Below are positions 17,514-20,047 of a stretch of 20,047 nt of DNA, one piece after another. The notes below the pieces were generated by a model. The model was not told the origin of the DNA and searched no databases. It saw only the letters and a list, made by a program, of their open reading frames with translations. Location of the stretch: positions 1 to 20,047 of the forward strand of contig CAJNDS010001401.1 in the NCBI GenBank assembly GCA_905221605.1. Direction: 5' to 3'. Within the stretch, counting starts at the first letter, position 1; every line of letters begins with the position of its first letter. Both the position numbers and the translations under genes were made by a program. This DNA comes from Symbiodinium natans (lineage: Eukaryota; Sar; Dinophyceae; Suessiales; Symbiodiniaceae).

Positions 17514-17785
17514 CCCTAAACCCTAATCCCTAAACCCTAAACCCCAAACCTCAAACCCAAAACCCTAAACCCTAAACCCTAAACCTTAGGGACTGCAGGT
17601 AAATCAAGAGCCCCAAAACCCTCACAAGCCCTGAGGCGGTTCAGGATTTGAAGTTGAGCCCTGTCCGTAGGGTTTAGGGGTTGGGATGTTGCCCAATAGC
17701 CTAAGAAGACTACTTAATAGGGTCCTTAAGGGAGGGGGGTTGCAAGGATAGATAGGGCTTGAACCGAAAAAAGAAACTTTCACAT

Positions 17786-17889
17786 GGGGGTAGTTGTCAA
17801 CATGAGGGTCCCTTTCTAGACACCCTACATTTTAGGTGCCGTATTATCTTCGGGACCCCAAAAAGGGACCGTGATCTTGACAACCACCC
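17786..17889. mobile_element. 104-bp TIR element with 4-bp direct repeat
   Basis: Ends GGGGGTAGTTGTCAA and TTGACAACCACCC form an imperfect inverted repeat that continues to the GGTCCC blocks. ACAT flanks both sides (17782-17785, 17890-17893). It lies 13 bp downstream of the HEAT-like exon. Confidence 0.65.
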
Positions 17890-17902
17890 ACATAGACGCC
17901 CC

Positions 17903-17979
17903 CTGCTGAGCCGCACCCTCTCGTCGCTGTGCTTCATCATCTCGGCCAAGCAGTCGATGGCCGTACGCCTGGCCCAGTT
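17903..17979 (-). CDS. Exon-like island, HEAT/ARM-like helix pair
   Basis: After TGGGAG| the minus strand reads NWARRTAIDCLAEMM then KHSDERVRLS. The pattern AIxCLAEMxxHSDERVR resembles the helix-turn of HEAT/armadillo repeats; one unit only, so the family call is weak. A 104-bp TIR element (17786-17889) interrupts the frame just downstream; its removal leaves the frame open for about 23 more codons to a TAG. Confidence 0.45.
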
Positions 17980-18010
17980 CTCCCACAAAGGGCGGATTGA
18001 AGGTTTCCCC

Positions 18011-18130
18011 CAAACCCTAAACCCTAAACCCTAAACCCTAAACCCTAAACCCTAAACCCTAAACCCTAAACCCTAAACCCTAAACCCCAAACCCTAAACC
18101 CTAAACCCTAAACCCTAAACCCTAACCCTA
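18011..18130. repeat. Telomeric array, CCCTAAA
   Basis: Sixteen to seventeen units with one CCCCAAA variant; starts 32 bp upstream (in transcript sense) of the HEAT-like exon. Confidence 0.95.
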
Positions 18131-18306
18131 TAGGCTACAGAGTTTCAGGCTGTGGGCTGAATGGTGCTCAAGGGATTAGGGAATTCGTAAGGAGTTCATG
18201 GCATCATCAAGGTAAACGAGCGCGCTTTTTGCAAGCAACAGCCTACGTGAAACCCAGATCAAACCCGGAGAGAAGGCATCAACCCCCAAACTCGGCGCTT
18301 CATCTA

Positions 18307-18417
18307 GCCCTAAGGGTCCATGTACCGAAATAGGGAATACTTGGGCCTTAAAGTACCTCCTACTTAGGGACTTTAGGGCCCAAGTACGTAATGATGAGGT
18401 ACACGGACCCTTAGGGC
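18307..18417. mobile_element. 111-bp near-palindromic TIR element
   Basis: Terminal repeats of 20 bp match at 19 positions (left GCCCTAAGGGTCCATGTACC), and the inner arms TACTTGGGCC.TAAAG also pair, so almost the whole element can fold into one hairpin. No clear flanking duplication is visible. Confidence 0.65.
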
Positions 18418-18429
18418 AAACCAATCCTC

Positions 18430-18760
18430 AAGCGTAAACTCCCACACCCAAGAAGAGTGAAGCCAAAGCCTCAACTCTTAAACCCTAAACCCCCAAAACC
18501 CCCCTGAAACCCCAAGCACTCGGCTGTTGGGGCAGTGGCTGTTTACCGCTTATACACAGTTGCAGGTCCTAAGTCAACTATGCAAACCCCTTGTTTAGGG
18601 TTAGGGTTTTAGGTTTTAGGGTTGAGGGTTGAGTGTTGAGGGTTGAGAGTTGAGGGTTTAGGGTTTTGAGAGCAAATTTCCGTCCATGACGCCTCTCCCG
18701 GCCAATCTCCGAGAGAACGCGGGTGGCTGCTTGTCGAACCTGGGGATAAATCAGGATTTA
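18430..18760. other. Gene-poor stretch
   Basis: Diverged GTTGAGGG/TTTAGGG units at 18595-18668; otherwise no recognised feature. Confidence 0.5.
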
Positions 18761-18769
18761 GGGATTAGG

Positions 18770-18880
18770 AGATGTTCCCCTCTGTCTCTGTACTAACAGT
18801 CCTTAATTGGGATATATAGGGATTATAGTATCCCTTGTAATAATCCCCATTAGGGACTGTTAGTATAAGGGGGAGCATCC
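18770..18880. mobile_element. TIR element, family 4 copy 1
   Basis: Inverted ends around GATGTTCCCC and GGGGGAGCATCC with inner paired ACTAACAGTCC.TAA blocks. A second copy with the same ends lies at 19879-19976. The loop holds an AGGGATTATAGTATCCCT palindrome. Confidence 0.6.
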
Positions 18881-19030
18881 CACGGTTTACTCTTGATTCA
18901 TTGGATTTAGGGTTTGGGAAATCTGGGTTAGCTCTCAGGGTTCGTCCAGCCACCCAAGACCCTAGACCTTAAGTCTTTCATGACCTTGGGATTCGGGTTC
19001 GCATGACCCACAACCCTACACAAAGCCCCC

Positions 19031-19119
19031 CCCTAAACCCTAAACCCTAAACCCTAAACCCTAAACCCTAAACCCTAAACCCTAAACCCTAAACCCTAAA
19101 CCCTAAACCCTAAACCCTA
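19031..19119. repeat. Telomeric array, CCCTAAA
   Basis: Twelve to thirteen exact heptamers. Confidence 0.95.
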
Positions 19120-19256
19120 GACACACGAAAACCCCCACCCCAAAATGGCTCTCCGGCAGCCCTGAGGTCCATAAATGTGGGGGCTGAGGTATCCAAATCG
19201 CCCAGATGCTAAACCCGCCCATACTTCGATCGTCAGAGACACTAATAAAGGGGCCC

Positions 19257-19660
19257 CCTAAACCCTAAACCCTAAACCCGAAACCCTAAACCCTACACCC
19301 TAAACCCTAAACCCTAAGCCCTAAGCCTTTTTGGGGGGTCAGTATAGTATATTTACATTTATATAGGGACCCTAGAGGAATGTTGTGCACAATTCTTCCA
19401 ACCCCTATATTAGTCCCTAAAAAGTACCTGGCCAGAAACCCGAAACCCTAAACCGTACCCGGCCAGAAACCCGAAACCCTGAAACTCTAAACTCCCCTAA
19501 ATACCTGACTTGCAAGGATCCGAAGATCCCAAAGCCAAGCAACTTGATCAACCCACCCTAAACCCTGAATCCCAAACCCCAAACCCCTAACCCCTAAACC
19601 CTAGTAACCCTAAACCCTAAACCCTAAACCCTAAACCCCAAGCCCTAAACCCCAAACCCT
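19257..19660. repeat. Telomeric blocks, CCCTAAA and variants
   Basis: Blocks at 19257-19325 and 19556-19658. The short repeat CCGGCCAGAAACCCGAAACC-like occurs twice near 19430 and 19458. Confidence 0.85.
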
Positions 19661-19666
19661 ACCAAC

Positions 19667-19744
19667 CGCAGAAATCCGTGGCCTCCTCGCTGTCGTCCGC
19701 ATAGAGCTCAGCGACCTGCCGGACGGCCTCGAAAGGGATGGACT
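19667..19744 (-). CDS. Exon-like island, acidic helical segment
   Basis: Between CACCACAG| and |GTTGGTAGGG the minus strand reads SIPFEAVRQVAELYADDSEE then ATDFCG, with GC-rich third positions and no repeat character. It could be an internal exon, or end with the TAG three codons beyond the donor. The gene it belongs to lies partly outside the window. Confidence 0.45.
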
Positions 19745-19754
19745 CTGTGGTGTG

Positions 19755-19858
19755 TAGGGTTTAGGGTTTAGGGTTTAGGGTTTAGGGTTTAGGGTTTAGG
19801 GTTGAGGGTTTAGGGTTTAGGGCTTAGGGTTTAGGGTGTAGGGTGTAGGGTTTAGGGC
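19755..19858. repeat. Telomeric array, TTTAGGG
   Basis: About fourteen units with GTTGAGGG and GTGTAGGG variants, 10 bp upstream (transcript sense) of the 19667-19744 exon. Confidence 0.95.
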
Positions 19859-19878
19859 TACCCAAAACCCAAATCTTG

Positions 19879-19976
19879 GGATGCTCCCCGTTACATGGAC
19901 AGTCCTTAAATGGGATGAAAAAAAGGGTACAAGAATCCCTACTAAGGACTGTTAGTTGGAATAAGGGGGAACATCC
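19879..19976. mobile_element. TIR element, family 4 copy 2
   Basis: 98 bp with ends GGATGCTCCCC and GGGGGAACATCC and inner GGACAGTCCTTAA / AAGGACTGTTAG arms, homologous to 18770-18880. Flanking duplication is not evident. Confidence 0.6.
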
Positions 19977-20047
19977 GAACCCAAAACCCAACACCCTCAA
20001 CCCTCCTACCCCCCCCCCCCCCCCCACCAAAGAAAAAAACAAAAAAA

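Overview
The window looks like nuclear DNA of an alveolate, most likely a dinoflagellate. The plant/alveolate telomere unit CCCTAAA/TTTAGGG is scattered through it in dozens of interstitial arrays in both orientations, and the other hallmarks are long homopolymer tracts, very small exons, AG|G acceptors with GT, GC or GA donors, and coding signal on one strand only. This is inference from sequence character; no organism-specific marker (such as a spliced-leader gene) was seen.

Everything I can read as coding lies on the minus strand. (1) 9642-12157 is the clearest gene: seven exons that join into an uninterrupted 371-residue secreted protein resembling the DUF4380 family. (2) 289-9095 holds at least 13 tiny exons, nearly all starting and ending in phase 0, which I read as the 3' part of one gene: a membrane segment, a Pro/Ala/Glu-rich linker built from duplicated exons, helical segments and a terminal exon with a stop. 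(3) 12.5-20 kb holds a looser set of exon-like islands, read as parts of one or more further upstream genes. The gaps between exons are filled mostly by telomeric-repeat arrays and small terminal-inverted-repeat (TIR) elements.

The most unusual system is in the DUF4380-like gene. All six of its introns are TIR-bounded elements from at least three families, each flanked by a short direct repeat (2 bp in five cases, two of them imperfect; 4 bp in one). Removing the element plus one copy of the flanking repeat restores the frame at every junction. None of the six has GT-AG ends, and in three introns the nearest canonical splice pairs put the downstream exon out of frame. They look like introner-type transposable elements, one family inserted in both orientations. 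Three of them carry telomeric repeats inside, which suggests a link between introner insertion and the spread of interstitial telomeric DNA. Similar TIR elements lie elsewhere in the window (7.5, 13.9, 17.1, 17.8, 18.3, 18.8 and 19.9 kb, and a large foldback at 3.4 kb).

No tRNA, rRNA, CRISPR array, bacterial operon, phage or virus was recognised.
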